A DNA stretch of 64,000 nt from Microcebus murinus (lineage: Eukaryota > Chordata > Mammalia > Primates > Cheirogaleidae). The DNA lies in assembly GCF_040939455.1 (NCBI RefSeq), contig NC_134109.1:67496501-67560500 (forward strand), written 5' to 3'. Positions 22,955 through 35,059 of this stretch are shown here, one piece after another. Numbering within the stretch: position 1 is the first letter of the stretch; the number at the start of each line of letters is the position of its first letter. Position numbers and translations under genes: made by a program. Under the pieces are notes generated by a model, which was not told the DNA's origin, ran no database searches, and saw nothing but the letters and a program-made list of their open reading frames with translations.

Positions 22955-23990
22955 ATCAAGTAGATAGTTCATCTACTAAATATGCATTGCCCCTGCCATA
23001 TGCCACACTCTTTTCTAGGTTTGGGGGATATAACCGTGAACAAAAGAGACATAAGCCCCTGCCCTTATGGAAGTGACATTTTTGTGGTATAGACAGATAA
23101 TAAATTAATAAGTAAAATATGTAGTATGTTAGATAGCGATAAGAGCTGAGAAGAACAAAAGCAGAGGAGGACAACATAAATTGCTATGAGGATGGGATCT
23201 CTATTTTAGATAGGCCAGGAGAACTTCTCGAGAGAGTGAATTTTGAGTAAAGACCCAAAGGATATGAGGAAGTTTTTAGGGCACTTTCTAAAATCACTTC
23301 AGGCAAGGAAAGGGCAAGGGAAAAGTCCCTAAGGCAGACTGTCTCTAGCATGACTCATTACACCTCCCTGGAGGCCAGGGTCTTAGTGCAGAAGGAACTA
23401 AAGGCCATGTGTGAAGAGGAGCTTGTAGATCAAATAAAGGATTGAGACTTTGCCTGAGAAGGGAAACCACTGGAAGATTTCAAGTAGAGGAGTAACATGA
23501 TCTGAATTAATTTCTACACACATCAGTGAGGAGACAGCTGTGGTGCTCCAGGTCCAAGATTAGGGTAGCTTAGACAGGTGGACACTAGATCCATGTCATA
23601 ACTTCAGGATGCCTGAAGACAGGTATGAAGAGATGTCATGGAAAGAGCCAAATGCGGAAGGCCTTGAATAATATGCTAACAAGTTCAGGCTTCATTTTCT
23701 GAAGAGTAGAAATCCCAGGGTTTAAGAGAGGATTTTTAGAAAAATAACAGAAATATTGAAGGTAATATGAAGAGAAGAAAAGAGAGGTGGTAGCAAGCTT
23801 TTATGCTGGACTAGGCAAAAAATAATAGAGCTCAACTATGAGAGTAACAGTGAGAGAAATATTTCAAAGACAGTGAGCAGTGAGATCTTGGAGCCCATGC
23901 GAGTAGGTTTTAATCATCTTTCTGTTCCTGACATCCACCATAGTGCCTGAAACAGGAGAGATTCAATAAACACATTCATTCATTCAAAAA
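22955..23990 (+). mobile_element. Long L2 fragment
   Basis: An extended match to the L2 3' region: 'gccatatgccacactctttt', 'gtttgggggatataaccgtg', 'cccctgcccttatggaagtg', 'gtgaattttgagtaaagacc', 'ggaaaccactggaagatttc' and 'gaggagtaacatgatctgaa'. A second L2 terminal piece at ~23910-23990 ends in '(att)cattcattc'. No intact frame. Confidence 0.75.
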
Positions 23991-24025
23991 CTATTTACTG
24001 ATTGGCTTTAAAAAGCAAAATGCAT

Positions 24026-24460
24026 TGGCATTTTCATCTCCTGGGGCTACCATAACAAATTATCACAAACTTGGTGGCTTCAAACAACAGAAGTTTATTT
24101 TCTCATTGTCATGAAGGCCGGAAGTTCAAAATCAAGGTGTCAGAGCAGTGCCACATTCCCTCCAAAGGCGCTAGAAAACAACCCTTCCGCCTTCTGGTGG
24201 CTCCTAGCATTGCTTGGCTTGTAGCAGCATCACTCCAATCTTTGCCTGACTTTCTTCTTTGAACCTCTCTGTATCTTCTTTTCATTCTCTTATAAAAACA
24301 CCCATCATTGGGTGTATAACCCACTCTGATCCAAGATGATCTCAAGACCCTTATATCAGTTATATCTACAAAGGGCCTACACTTCCAAGTAAGTTCACAT
24401 TCACAGGTTAGGACACAGACATATCTTTTTGGGGCCACTATTCAGCCCACTACATTTGGA
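24026..24460 (-). mobile_element. MaLR (MLT1-type) solo LTR, antisense
   Basis: Reverse-complement hallmarks of MLT1/MST LTRs: 'tggggctaccataacaaatt' and 'cttggtggcttcaaacaaca' at one end, 'gaagttcaaaatcaaggtgt' and 'ttataaaaacacccatcatt' in the middle, then 'tttggggccactattcagcc' at the other. An ancient ERVL-MaLR solo LTR with no internal coding region. Minus-strand and plus-strand frames (63 and 109 codons) inside it are artefacts. Confidence 0.8.
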
Positions 24461-24461
24461 C

Positions 24462-24710
24462 TTAAGAGCTTGCTCTGGAATTAAGCCACACAGTTGACGC
24501 CCCACTTCTGCCACTTACTATCAGTATTTCCTCACCAAGCTCTTTAACCACCCTGTGCCTCAGGTTCACCACCTATAAAATGGGGTTCCAAATAATGTGT
24601 GTTTCATAGAGCAATCATGAGATTTCTGTGAACCAACCTATATAAAGTGCAACCACTTAACAATGCCCAGCCCACAGCAAATCCTGAGTAAATTTTTATC
24701 ATTGTAAAAT
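24462..24710 (+). mobile_element. MIR SINE
   Basis: 'cttctgccacttactatcag', 'taaccaccctgtgcctcagg', 'ctataaaatggggttcc' and 'caatgcccagcccacagcaa' follow MIR order. Confidence 0.8.
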
Positions 24711-24724
24711 ATTAATATAAGCAG

Positions 24725-25190
24725 CCAAGTTTCCAGAGATAGACACTTGGTACACATATTTCCACAAGGAACTTGTAATCTAGTGAGGAAAGGACTTGAA
24801 CAAAAGCTTTTATCCATACAGGGATATAGGTACCCCGATAGTCAGGAAAAGTGAATTGGGGGGCATGCTGAGGAATGTCTAAAAGTTAATCCATTGCATA
24901 AAGAGAGTGGGAGTCTGAGGGAGGCAGGAGTGATAAGGTGCAGACACAAGTGCCACACTGAGATAGCTACATTTGTGAAAAATGTAGAGACAGGAAACAC
25001 AGGAGAGAGTATTGTCGTGATGTAGGGAACTAAAATATTAATAGTTCAGTATATTGGGAAGGAAGGATATAGGAAGAACATGGCTAGAGACGATAGTGGA
25101 GAAAATTAAGTACGAGTCAGATCATAAAAGGCCATGTGTGTCATGCTAAGGAGTTTGCAGCTCCTGGAAGCAGGGGAGAGCCATAAAGAG
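24725..25190 (+). mobile_element. L2-like fragment
   Basis: 'ggaacttgtaatctagtgag', 'gataaggtgcagacacaagt' and 'cataaaaggccatgtgtgtc' then 'atgctaaggagtttgcagct' resemble the L2 '(ga)gcttacattctagtg...gtagggccttgtaggccatg' region. Confidence 0.5.
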
Positions 25191-25700
25191 TTAGAAGCGA
25201 AGAGTGACATGGAGAGAACGAGCTTATATTTCACTGCAGTCTCTCCCGCTGACGAAGACCATAGCTCTCCAAACGCTTTCTCACTGCAGAATCCAGGGCC
25301 CACCCATCGAAGCCACCTTCGTCTTGGACCTGGAGCACCACACTTGCCTCCCCACTGTTCTCCTCAGCGTGTAGACACTAATCCAGACCGCGCTGCTCCT
25401 CCTCTTGAAACCTTCCAGTGGCACATGGGCCGATGCTTGCACACGACCTTATTTGTATTTTTTTAATCCATAAATGACTGTACTAACATATCAATGTGAA
25501 ACACATAAAAAGCTTTAAAATAGCAATATACAGTTAATCATAATTTTAGCTTATGTTATTTCACTTCAAAAAACTTTTTGCAGCCACTTAAAATGATCAT
25601 TAGTAACATTTGTGGTGAAAGAAACGTGACCCAACGTTTTATTAACTTGATAATATTAGTTCAACAGTGATTCAAAGGTCTGTTTCAAAATTCACTTTAT
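25191..25700. other. Unassigned sequence
   Basis: 25200-25450 is less AT-rich with a 110-codon chance frame on the plus strand and a 65-codon one opposite. No domain recognised. Confidence 0.4.
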
Positions 25701-25973
25701 TTGGATATTTAGTTACGACGGCTGTCTCAGCTGAAAAACATACCTCACAAAGACATGGAGCCAAGACAGAGCCACTGTGACTGCTCACAGATTCTCAACA
25801 CTCACTTCTCCATGCCAACCACCAATTTCATGTTTGTGAAAATCATCCTGTAGATTTTTATCTTCCTTGATGTACTGGAAAGCTAATTGGAAGATATAGC
25901 GTTTGTAATTTTTAACAAAGGCGTTCAGACTTGACTTTGCAAGATATTCAGAACCAGTTAGAAAATTACATTT
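25696..25973 (-). other. Candidate terminal exon, minus strand (unproven)
   Basis: On the minus strand, a moderately pyrimidine-rich stretch ends in 'atattttag' (AG at plus 25974-25975). From 25973 the frame stays open for 62 codons to a TGA at plus 25785-25787. An AATAAA hexamer follows ~85 nt later (plus 25696-25701). The predicted peptide begins KCNFLTGSEYLAKSS and ends GGWHGEVSVENL. I do not recognise it. The upstream stop is itself part of the supposed acceptor TAG, so much of this pattern can arise by chance. A GTGAGT donor-like hexamer also lies near its end. Confidence 0.2.
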
Positions 25974-25979
25974 CTAAAA

Positions 25980-26568
25980 TATTTAAGTGAACAGATATGA
26001 GAATTGTTACATGTGGCACAGATTGCTTTTGACCAAACATTTTATAACATGAATGTAAAATGTGAATGAAAACAAATGAAAAAACTTCACATTCAGAGAG
26101 CATCTCTCCACAGCATCAGTTTCTTTCAAGTGTTAATTTCTTACTAATTGTTAGCATGTCACATTTAACATGAAATTACACATTAAGTCTGATTATTATT
26201 TTTTAAATATCTCCTGGGTAACAAATACTGACAGATCCTTTTCACAAACAATCACCAATATGGTACATTTGTCTCTTTGTAATAATAAAAACTGCCTAAC
26301 ATATTTTAGTTAGGCAACATTAACTATTTGTGAAGTAAGATAAACAGTGAACTTTGGTACCAAATATTTCTTTGGTCATATGCCATCTCTTTAGCAAGGA
26401 ATAATAAAGATTTAACTTATTGAGATAGTATCCATCAATCTAAGAGAGAAAATACAAATCATGTAACAGAATGCTAAATATAATCACTGTCTTTTTTGTT
26501 GTTGCTCTGGCTCAAAGAGCAAGAACCAATTAAACACCCCACGTACTCCCACCTATAAACAAACACAT
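25980..26568. other. AT-rich unassigned sequence
   Basis: No repeat or coding signal. Confidence 0.5.
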
Positions 26569-26880
26569 GTGTAATCCTAGCATTCTGGGAGGCCGAGGCA
26601 GGTGGATAGTTTGAACTCAGGAGTTCGAGACCAGCCTGAGCAAGAGCAAGACCCCATCTCTACTAAAAATAGAAAGAAATTACTTGGACGGCTAAAAATA
26701 TATAGAAAAAAATTAGCCAGGCATAGTGGTGCATGCCTGTAGTCCCAGCTACTTGGGAGGTCGAGGTAGGAGGATCGTCTGAGCTTGCTGTGAGCTAGAC
26801 TGACACCACAGCACTCTAGCCCAGGCAACAAAGTGAGACTCTGTCTCAAAAAAAAAAAAAAAAAAAGAAAAAGAAAAAAC
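26569..26880 (+). mobile_element. Alu, strepsirrhine type, 5'-truncated
   Basis: It starts at 'tgtaatcctagcattctggg', lacking about the first 20 bp of the left arm. 'gcctgagcaagagcaagacc' and 'acggctaaaaatatatagaa' give the lemur-type linker. The right arm ends 'tgacaccacagcactctagc' then poly(A) with interspersed G. Similar 'aaacaaacacatg' and 'acaaacacacacatg' flank it and may be the target-site duplication. Confidence 0.9.
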
Positions 26881-26885
26881 ATACA

Positions 26886-28419
26886 CAAACACACACATGG
26901 CTAAAGGATTTGAAACTAACTCTGTAACCATCAGTTTATCCTGTGGCCTTCTAGGTCCTTAAATGTGGTCTTTTGACTGAATTCAAGTTTTATAGAACAA
27001 ATCCTTTTATTAAAAGTGGTGCAACAGAAACCAATGAAGCTTTTCTTGCCTCATTTGGTTCTTAGAAAAGAACAATCCTGAAATCAGAAGGCCACAAGTT
27101 CTCTACCCCATAAGGCTAAAAGATTGTTAGAAAAGACATTTGTGGGAAGAACTGTCAGTTTCATGACACCTACCCCTACCATAGAGCAAGGTAAAAAGGC
27201 CACTCATAAGCCAAGTGAAGAGTATTTCCAGGGAACTACTCGGCACTTTACATGGGTCCTCTGGGATTTGAGGAACCCAGGAACTAGTAATAGACACGGT
27301 CAAGATGCTCTGATGTTAGAACAAAGAGAGGTAGTTGCTTTAGGGTGGTCTACATATCCTGAGTTGTCAAGGCAAAGGACATGTGAATTTTCCATGGCTC
27401 AGGCTGGGTCATCTTAAGAGAATAGTGGATGTCCTGATGCATCCAACTCTCCAACTCAGGGGGATGACAGGAAGTGGAAAAGCGGGTAGGGTGAGAAAGA
27501 CAGTGAAGGGGCTGAGGCAGGGCAGACATTCTACACTGGATGATGGATTGGAGTTTTGATATTAGACTGGATCAGACATTTTATTACCCGAGAGTGCTCA
27601 GAGAAGCTGAAGGATCTAAGATTTTTTCCTGGAATAAGGAGAAACAAGCAACACCAGGTTTGCAGGGACAGTCATGACAAAGAAGTCCGTTCACCCCAAC
27701 ATGCTAAGGATTGTTAGAAAGCAACACACTATGGCAACCACATTTCATGGCCGATAAAATGTGTGTATCATGAAATTAAAATAGTCCAAGGCACAAAGTG
27801 ACTACTCAATAAGTCATTATTTGATTGAGAACTGTAAAACTCTTAATGATCTTTCCTAATTCATTTAATGTGTTGCTGGTAGAATCTACTTTTATTGAAT
27901 ATACTGGATCACATAGTTTCCGTCCTTTATGGCTTATTTTCCATTGGAGAAAACTTGTTTCCTCAGCACAGACCAAATAATGAGGACCATAAAGCTTGCT
28001 CTTTTTAAAGCATTTATAGTAAAATAATTTAGTTCTCTGAGTTTGTACATTTCCCCTACAGAACCAAGTTTTCTTTGGTAGGTTGTTCAACTAAATAATG
28101 TTGTAATGAATAATGAATAACAGCAATCTACTGCATACAAGTAGATTTTCTCAGACAGTTGCATATGGTAGGAAAGTGTTTTCAGAAAGAGTAGGCCTGG
28201 GGAATATTCAGAGTGTTCAATAATGCAAGAGCAGAAAGATTGAAACTTTCTTTTGATTCAATACTGTTTGGAAGCCAGCATGGCTGGACAGAGAAAGAAT
28301 ATGAACTTTTAAAGGACTGGAAATTGTATTTAGATGGAATAGTCTACAAGTATAAATCATAAATTAATCTTTTACCTAAATTAAATGAAAATAATTTTCA
28401 TTCAAATACCACTCTCCTT
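26886..28419. other. Unassigned sequence
   Basis: Includes 97- and 94-codon frames (27124-27417 plus, 27806-28090 minus) without domains. 27120-27660 is GC-moderate and reads like decayed repeat, family unknown. Confidence 0.4.
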
Positions 28420-28690
28420 TCAGGATCAGTGTAAGCCCCTCTTCCTCTGAGCGGCCCTCCCTGTCTTTACAGTCCCCTAGTCATAGTGCAGAGACCCTCC
28501 TCTGAGCAGCTCAAACCCACACATTATACTTCACAGCCAGCACACAATAGCTTCTTCCTGAATTGCTGGTTCCTATTCATCTGCCGAGTTCTGTACTCCA
28601 ACTATTCTTATTTGTTTGGTTACATTACATTATAGTGGGAAAAGATTACACATATATTTATCTGCAGTACTTATAGAAACTAACACCCTA
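28420..28690 (+). mobile_element. L2 fragment, weak
   Basis: 'gtaagcccctcttcctctga', 'gcggccctccctgtctttac' and 'cctgaattgctggttcctat' recall the L2 '(ga)ggccttccctgaccac...' segment. Diverged. Confidence 0.45.
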
Positions 28691-30439
28691 CTATGTAAAT
28701 AAATATAGGGTTGGTTTGTTGATTAGATTTTCTCCCAAATCTTTTTGATAGTTGTTTTGTGGATGGGCACTTCGGATTGACACAGGGACAAAGTTGAAGA
28801 TATTGAAAAGGAGGAGGGAGAGGACTATATTTGTCCATGGATAAACAATGTAGTTGTAAGCTAGAGGAGTGAATAAATGGCTTCACTAAGTCAACAGCCA
28901 AATGGTATCTTCCAGAAATTCTCTACATCTGCTACATGTTTAAAACAAGTTGGAAAAGCTTATTAATGCCTACCAAAACATCACAATAAGGTTGCAGATG
29001 AGAAGGGGTAATTTATAGAAAAGATTCTGATAGAGGAAAGTGAAATATTTAAAAAAATAATCAATATTTAAGTTCATCCTTGGTTTATCCGAACTACTGA
29101 CAACTAAATGTTCCCTTATTTTCACTATATACATCAGCCAAAAGCCAAAGAGAACAAATTTGCAATTATTTGATTAATGTAGTTTTAAAATTTTTAACAG
29201 GGTGATAAAATTGTTATATTTTTTCCAAAATTAATTTGTCCTATATTCACAGTTAATATGATGGCTATGTAATGCACTAAGCAATTCAGTAATAAATAAC
29301 ATGCAAACATAGGGACATGCATATCTGTAGTACATAAATCAGCCAATTTAATTTCATGTCAAGATGGTTATTTGTTTTGCAAAAAAAAATTATTGGAGAT
29401 ACTCTGAATTTTTCACATTTCATTTAGTTAAGTATAATACAAACAGCTTTAGACTGTAAGCCTCCTACAACGGAGTCCATATTTCTTTTGCAGATCTATA
29501 AAGGCCAAATTGAGCGCTCATCACACAAAAGGCTCTTTCTAATTGTTGCAGGCTGAATAGAAAGCAGGACAATAATGGAGAGGAAGAAATGTGTCGCTAT
29601 TTTGAACTACCTTATGAAGCCTCTCTGGGTGTATTCTTTTATTACTTTACCTTGCAAAATCAACAGGAAAAAAAAACAAAAAAAAAAAAAAACAAGAGGC
29701 CTCTATTCTTAAAGCAAACAAAGAAACAGATGTGTTCAGCCTTCATACTTTTTCTTTTTTTGTTTTTAATCTTTGCCATCCTGCACTGGGTAACAATTCT
29801 TTCTCCAGTGTAGAAAGAAACAGGTTGTTTTAGTAATTAACCATCCTCTGTTGTTTTTTCTTTGCCAATATTCTGAGTCACATGTGTTGTTGTTATTGTG
29901 GACAAATCACTAGAAACTAAACCAACAAAATATAAAAGACTGAAGTGAAAATAAACTAATATTCCTTGACCTCACCTCCTAGAAGGATACTCTCTTTTGA
30001 AACGATTGCTGCAGAAAGAAAATCATTACTGGTTGAAAGCCTGACAATATGTTTTAGAGGTAAAGGTCGTGGACATTTGGGGACTAAAAATATTAGTATA
30101 CTGTATCATGCCATAAGTGTCCGCATCCCTATCATTTGTATATGTAACTCTTTTTGAAAGGTGAAGATGTTCTTTAATAAAAGCAGTTTCTAAACAACTC
30201 TGCTTGAAATTATGGTTTTATTCCACTGAGAATTACTTCATGTTCTTTATAAATACACATATCTCTATGTTGTGATGTTCTACATGTTTATTATTCTCTT
30301 TTGAGACAAAGACAGTGGTTTTGTTCCAGTCAGAGCTATGAATCAACTCTTACCAGTGAAAATCCAACAAGGGTGGATGCAAACCACTGGGTCCACAGGT
30401 TCGTTCCCACTTGCTTGCAATCACGGGATGAGGCGAAAA
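28691..30439. other. Unassigned AT-rich sequence
   Basis: Contains an A-rich run ('acaaaaaaaaaaaaaacaag') at about 29666-29697 and T-rich runs near 29750. No repeat family or gene recognised. Some parts (28900-29200) look repeat-free and possibly conserved. Confidence 0.45.
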
Positions 30440-30690
30440 CACAGTGGGTGAAGGAAGTGCACTCCGGAGCCCAATCACCTGGGAAACAACTCTGAGCTCT
30501 ACCACTTGTTAGCCTGTGCCCTTGGGCAGGACACTTACTCTCTCTGACCTCAGAGTTCTCACCTGACAAAGCTGAGATAATACTGTCCACCCCACACAGG
30601 TATTGTCAGGGTCAAATTAATAAAAGTGTGAACTGTTCAGAAATGTGCCAGGCATGTAGTAAGCATGCACAAACATCATCATCATCATCA
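30440..30690 (+). mobile_element. MIR SINE with (CAT)n at the 3' side
   Basis: 'gagctctaccacttgttagc', 'cccttgggcaggacacttac' and 'gtgccaggcatgtagtaagc' are MIR motifs in order. A (CAT)5 tract 'catcatcatcatcat' follows at ~30676-30690. Confidence 0.8.
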
Positions 30691-30879
30691 CTGGCTCTGT
30701 ATCCACTGCCAACATACCTAACTACACACTCAGTGACATTTGCCACAGCTACTCCTAACCCGAACAGAGCCTTCTTGGGATTTCTAGAATCCTACTTGCT
30801 CTCCTGTGTCCACTTGTCTAATTTAAAGTGCAATTTTGGAGCTACCAGCTAAGTTATTCATGTAGCCCTAGATTCTCTT

Positions 30880-31125
30880 AAGTGTCAACGGTACAGAAGC
30901 ATAAAGCACTTGCTGGCAGCCGGGCTCTAGAATTGGGCTGCCTAAGTTCAAATTCCAGTTTTCCCATTTATTATCCATTTGTCTTTGAGAAAGATATATG
31001 AATTTTCTGCATCCCAGTTTTCCTTATCTATCAAATGGGTATGATCATAGTCACCTCTCAGAAGATTGCTATGAGGAAAACATTGATTATGGAAAGAATT
31101 TAGCACTTTAGTCTGGTATACTTGA
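30880..31125 (+). mobile_element. MIR SINE
   Basis: 'gctgcctaagttcaaattcc', 'catcccagttttccttatct' and 'atcaaatgggtatgatcata' follow MIR, ending near 'aatttagcactttagtctgg'. Confidence 0.75.
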
Positions 31126-32190
31126 TGCAATGTAAATGATCAAAAATTGTAGATGGGGAAAAGGCAATTGAAAAATATTCAAAATCTGCTGTGAAACTCA
31201 GTGAATTCCGAGACCAGCCAATGTCCTGAGAGTTCCTCTTTCCTAAAACTGAATAAACCACCAAGACAAGTGCAAAAACTCTTTTTTGCACCTCAAGGTG
31301 ATAAACTCCTACTGTGTGGGAGTGGTGGGACTCTGAAGTAACACAGGGAAAGACTTAGACAACATGAAGTACTAAAATAATGCCCTGCAGAGGGCCAGGG
31401 TGCCCAGAATCCTGTGCTGCAGAATATTTGAACTTGGAAGAGGAATGTGCCCTCCAACAGAAATTCTCAAACAAGTTCCTTCACTCAACCACTCATTTAT
31501 TTCATTCTGTGTCAGATTCTGTAACAAATAATCAAAAAATTAAAACCAGCCCAAGTTCTTAAAGAAAATGCATAGGAAAAAATCACTACTTTCATTGGGA
31601 GTACAGTGGGAAATTCATCTGGAATATCCCACATTTTCTGCTGGAAATCATCCAGAGAAACAAATATAACGGGGAACCCACAAATTTTCAGGAAAGCTGG
31701 GGTTCAGATAACAGCTGCAAACTCCAAATTGTTCATTGGCATTGCTCAAGTTTTATTTGATGAGCATACCTTTGCCGGAAGTCACACTTGTGCTCCAGGG
31801 AAGAACAGCAGTTCAGAGAAAGTCTAGTGATAGCAGGGTTCAGAAAGCTCCAGCAAATGACATCTCCCTAAAGGAGAGGGTCTACCTCCCCGACAAGAAG
31901 GGGTTGTTGGGAGCAGAGCTGAGTTGCACAGGGCACTATCAGTGAGGGAAACAGAGAGAAAAGGTCCACAAAACAGGGGATTCCACTGGAAGCAAATCTC
32001 TGAGAGAATCTTTAAAAATACCTTCTAAAAGTACACGTTTTCCTTAATGGGCAAGGGCTATATCCTGTGACAGGATGAAGAAGCAAGGAAGCCCAGGGTT
32101 CTCATGAACCAGGCAGGTAAGCTGTGGCTGGTAAGAGCAAAGGCTGGGCAGATGGAAACCGCAGCTCATTCATATTTGCTCACAGTTACA
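31126..32190. other. Unassigned sequence
   Basis: Several short overlapping frames (60-73 codons) and no domain. No repeat recognised. Confidence 0.45.
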
Positions 32191-32194
32191 GAAC

Positions 32195-32440
32195 AAGGGC
32201 AAACATTCATTATGTGCTAGGCAATGTTTTAAGCACTTACATGTATTAGCTCACTTAATGTCTACAACCCAAAGATACAGGTCCTCTTTTAATACCCATT
32301 TTACTGAAGACGAAACTGAGGTACAAACTTGCCCAAGATCATCAGCTGATAAGGGACCAGCCAGTATTCAACCCAGACAGTCTGGCTCCAAAGCCTGCGC
32401 TCTGATCCTCGGTACTGCACAGCCTCCAAAAGGCAGGTGG
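32195..32440 (-). mobile_element. MIR SINE, antisense
   Basis: 'aagcacttacatgtattagc', 'cccattttactgaagacgaa', 'caacccagacagtctggctc' and 'caaagcctgcgctctgatcc' are the reverse complement of MIR, nearly full length. Confidence 0.85.
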
Positions 32441-32484
32441 AAGGGGAAAGGCTGTGTGTATATTAAAGAGAGCCTTCCCCTTTT

Positions 32485-32487
32485 TTC

Positions 32488-32515
<28 letters not shown>
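32485..32515. repeat. Poly(T) run
   Basis: About 28-31 T with a single C interruption near its left end. Possibly the A-tail of a decayed minus-strand retroposon, but no body is recognisable next to it. Confidence 0.8.
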
Positions 32516-32521
<6 letters not shown>

Positions 32522-32955
32522 GCAGGAATACAGAACCCTTTTTTCTGTAGTAAGAGAGGTGGGTGTCCTTGAGATGTAAACCTTAAAGCTACCTGGACAC
32601 TCCTACACCACAGAATCCTTCTCTCCTGGTAATTTAGGAACACAATATGTGTATTAAGAAATTAATATATTCCATATAAAAATATGGAAAAGAATACAAT
32701 ATTCCTATAGATGAGAACTCACTAGAAAAAAATGTTGCCAAAGAGCAGATGAAAGTTGTGCCTTACTCTCTGAACATGAATTAAGAAAAAATTTTAAGGC
32801 AGTCATAGGAATTGTGAAGAAATACCAAAAATCAAAAAATAAATCTTCAGAGAGCAGGAGGACTCAAACAGATCTCATGATAGAAATAGAAAAAAAGACC
32901 AGCCAAGAAATTAAAATGAAATAAGCACAAGAAAAAATTGTTTAAAGTGTGTCAA
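32516..32955. other. Unassigned, probably partly L1
   Basis: A-rich plus strand resembling L1 ORF2 texture, but no diagnostic motif before about 32960. Confidence 0.35.
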
Positions 32956-32959
32956 AATC

Positions 32960-33950
32960 TAGAAATCATACAAGATTAATTTGAACTTACAAAAATCAAA
33001 AAATTCTGCTTAACAAAGCAAAAAAACACTGTAAATAAAGACCAATGTGAAATTATAAACTTGGAAAAAATGCTAACAACTCATATCCCAGCCAACGAGG
33101 TAATACTCATAATATTCAAGGAGAGCAGAGAAATCAGTAAGAATCAGCAACCTAATAGAAATATGGGCAAAAATCATGAACAGTTAATTTTAAAAGGCAA
33201 TATAGATGAACCTTATATATATGTGAAAAGATGCCTAATTTTATTCATAATAAGAGTACAAATTAAAACTATCCTGGCATACAATTCTTATCTATTGATT
33301 TTGCAAAATCAACATTTTGACAAGCTTTTCCATTGGCAAAGCTGGAGGAAAAGGGCACTTTCATGCATTGCTGGTGGAAGTACCCTGCGAAGGGCAATTT
33401 TTTGGTATATTTCACAAAATGACAAATGCGTTTAACATTTGACCGAGTGGAGGGCAATTTTTTTTGGCATAGTTAACAAAGTGACAAATGCATTTAGCAA
33501 CTGATCCAGCAATCCTAATCCTGAGAATTTATCCTACAGATAAAAACAGCACACGTGACAGATAACGCATACGCAAACCTACTTATTACAGTATTGCTTA
33601 TAATCGCAAATGTTTGAGAATTGCCAAAGTGTCTTTCAGTACAGAGCTAGTTAAATTAACTACTGTAAGTACACATAAACAAATACAAGCTACTGACTAC
33701 CTCTAGGGTGTGTGGGGCTGGAAAAAAGAGATAAAACGGGTAGAAATGAGAGTAAAGGTTCTCAGTGTGTCTCTTGCTACACTATTTTGATAAATTTTTT
33801 TATTATTGTGTACTTGGATTTTTGTTCTTGTTTTTGCTTGAGAATTTTGAGATTTGTTTTTATATCATTAACTTTTTGAATAATCCAGGTGTTTTATGAA
33901 ACTATGCAAACATATTACTTTTTCAAAACTAAAATATTAAAAAGTATATA
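32960..33950 (+). mobile_element. L1 (L1ME/MC-type) ORF2 3' end and 3' UTR
   Basis: Diagnostic ORF2 3' motifs in order: 'caaaaaattctgcttaacaa', 'acttggaaaaaatgctaaca', 'gtgaaaagatgcctaatttt', 'gtacaaattaaaactatcct', 'tttcatgcattgctggtgga', 'gatccagcaatcctaatcct' and 'gagaatttatcctacagata'. A T-rich 3' UTR follows, ending near 33948 in a weak A-rich tail. The reading frame is broken, and a ~60 bp segment is tandemly duplicated (33391-33511). Confidence 0.85.
33061..33435 (+). pseudogene. L1 ORF2 C-terminal relic
   Basis: A 124-codon open stretch inside the L1. Residues near the middle (YVKRC...IIRVQIKT) and the SCIAGG segment correspond to the conserved C-terminal part of the LINE-1 ORF2 protein, downstream of the reverse transcriptase domain. 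It is a surviving fragment and not a functional gene: there is no RT or endonuclease, and it ends in the duplicated segment. Confidence 0.7.
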
Positions 33951-35059
33951 ACATATCTAAAGAGCAATTCAAAAGCATAAAGAAATTTTAATCCAGTGGT
34001 ATTTCAAACTATATTTAAAATGTAAAAGTTTCAGAAAATAAAATGTGATTGTGTAAACAGAGAGAATGTAGTTTTCAAAAATCAGCCTCTTTGGAAACTA
34101 GAGAAAATTTTTAAACAATTAGTACACTACTACTGGTTAAAATGGCAGCAAACTGACAAGGAAACTCAGATTTATTAGCAAACATAGAGCCTTGGATTGA
34201 AATTGACACTTTTTTCCTTCCTGTGATCACCAACGCTCTCATACTCAGGGTTCTCTAACAGGATTTTATCACAGTCATTGGAAAGGCTGCAGGAAACTGA
34301 GATAACAAAACCTATTCCATACCTCTCAACCATTCCCCTATAGTTTTATTCACTCCCATGTACTCAGGAACAGTTCTTCTCCTTTGCTCCAATAACTACA
34401 CATGAGAGACTCAGCCCTTACTGTCCAGGTTTGCAAATAAAGAGTCTTCCGTCCATATTGAAAGAAGTCCCCGGCATCTCTAGGCTGGGCTTTAACAGGC
34501 TTTCACTTCCGAACTGAAAAATGTAACCTTTCTTCTCTGAGCACTATCCTAAGGCGGCGATCAGAATGACAGTTAATATGAAAACAAATGCTTTATACAC
34601 TTAGAACGGAGATATTTTTGAATATGAACCTTATTAAATTCTCATTATTTACAGATGAAGCAGTTTGAATTACTTTGTTGTTTTGGGTTGTTTTTTTTTT
34701 TTTTTCCCTAGAATTTTTTTGTTTCTTCCATTATTCTACATGCAATGGTTTTGTCACTTTAAGTGCCCAAATTTATAACAGGCATTTAATTATTTTGACA
34801 GTATATAGCAAAATGTGCATCTCATATAAGGAAGCAGCTTTGGTTTTACAGAATTCTTCCTGAATCGTCCAAGAGAATAATCTTAAAATCTGAAAGTCTA
34901 GTTGGTAAATAATGCCAAGGCCATTAGAAAATAAAAAGGATATGTAGAATTCAGTCATTCTTTTATAGTTCCCATTAACAGTCAATGTGGTAACAAAATG
35001 AAATGCTGTAAATCCTTCTGAGTTAAGCGAATAAAAAGGCCATAATAAAGGTCAATTTT
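33951..35059. other. Unassigned AT-rich sequence
   Basis: No repeat family named. T-runs near 34691-34705. Confidence 0.5.

Noticed and set aside
24071..24438. 63- and 109-codon frames
   Set aside because: Lie within an MLT1-type LTR on opposite strands.
26577..26931. 105- and 60-codon minus-strand frames
   Set aside because: Antisense translation of the truncated Alu, with a poly-Phe run from its poly(A) tail.
32258..32643. Frames with poly-Phe or poly-Lys ends
   Set aside because: Produced by a MIR and the adjacent poly(T) run.
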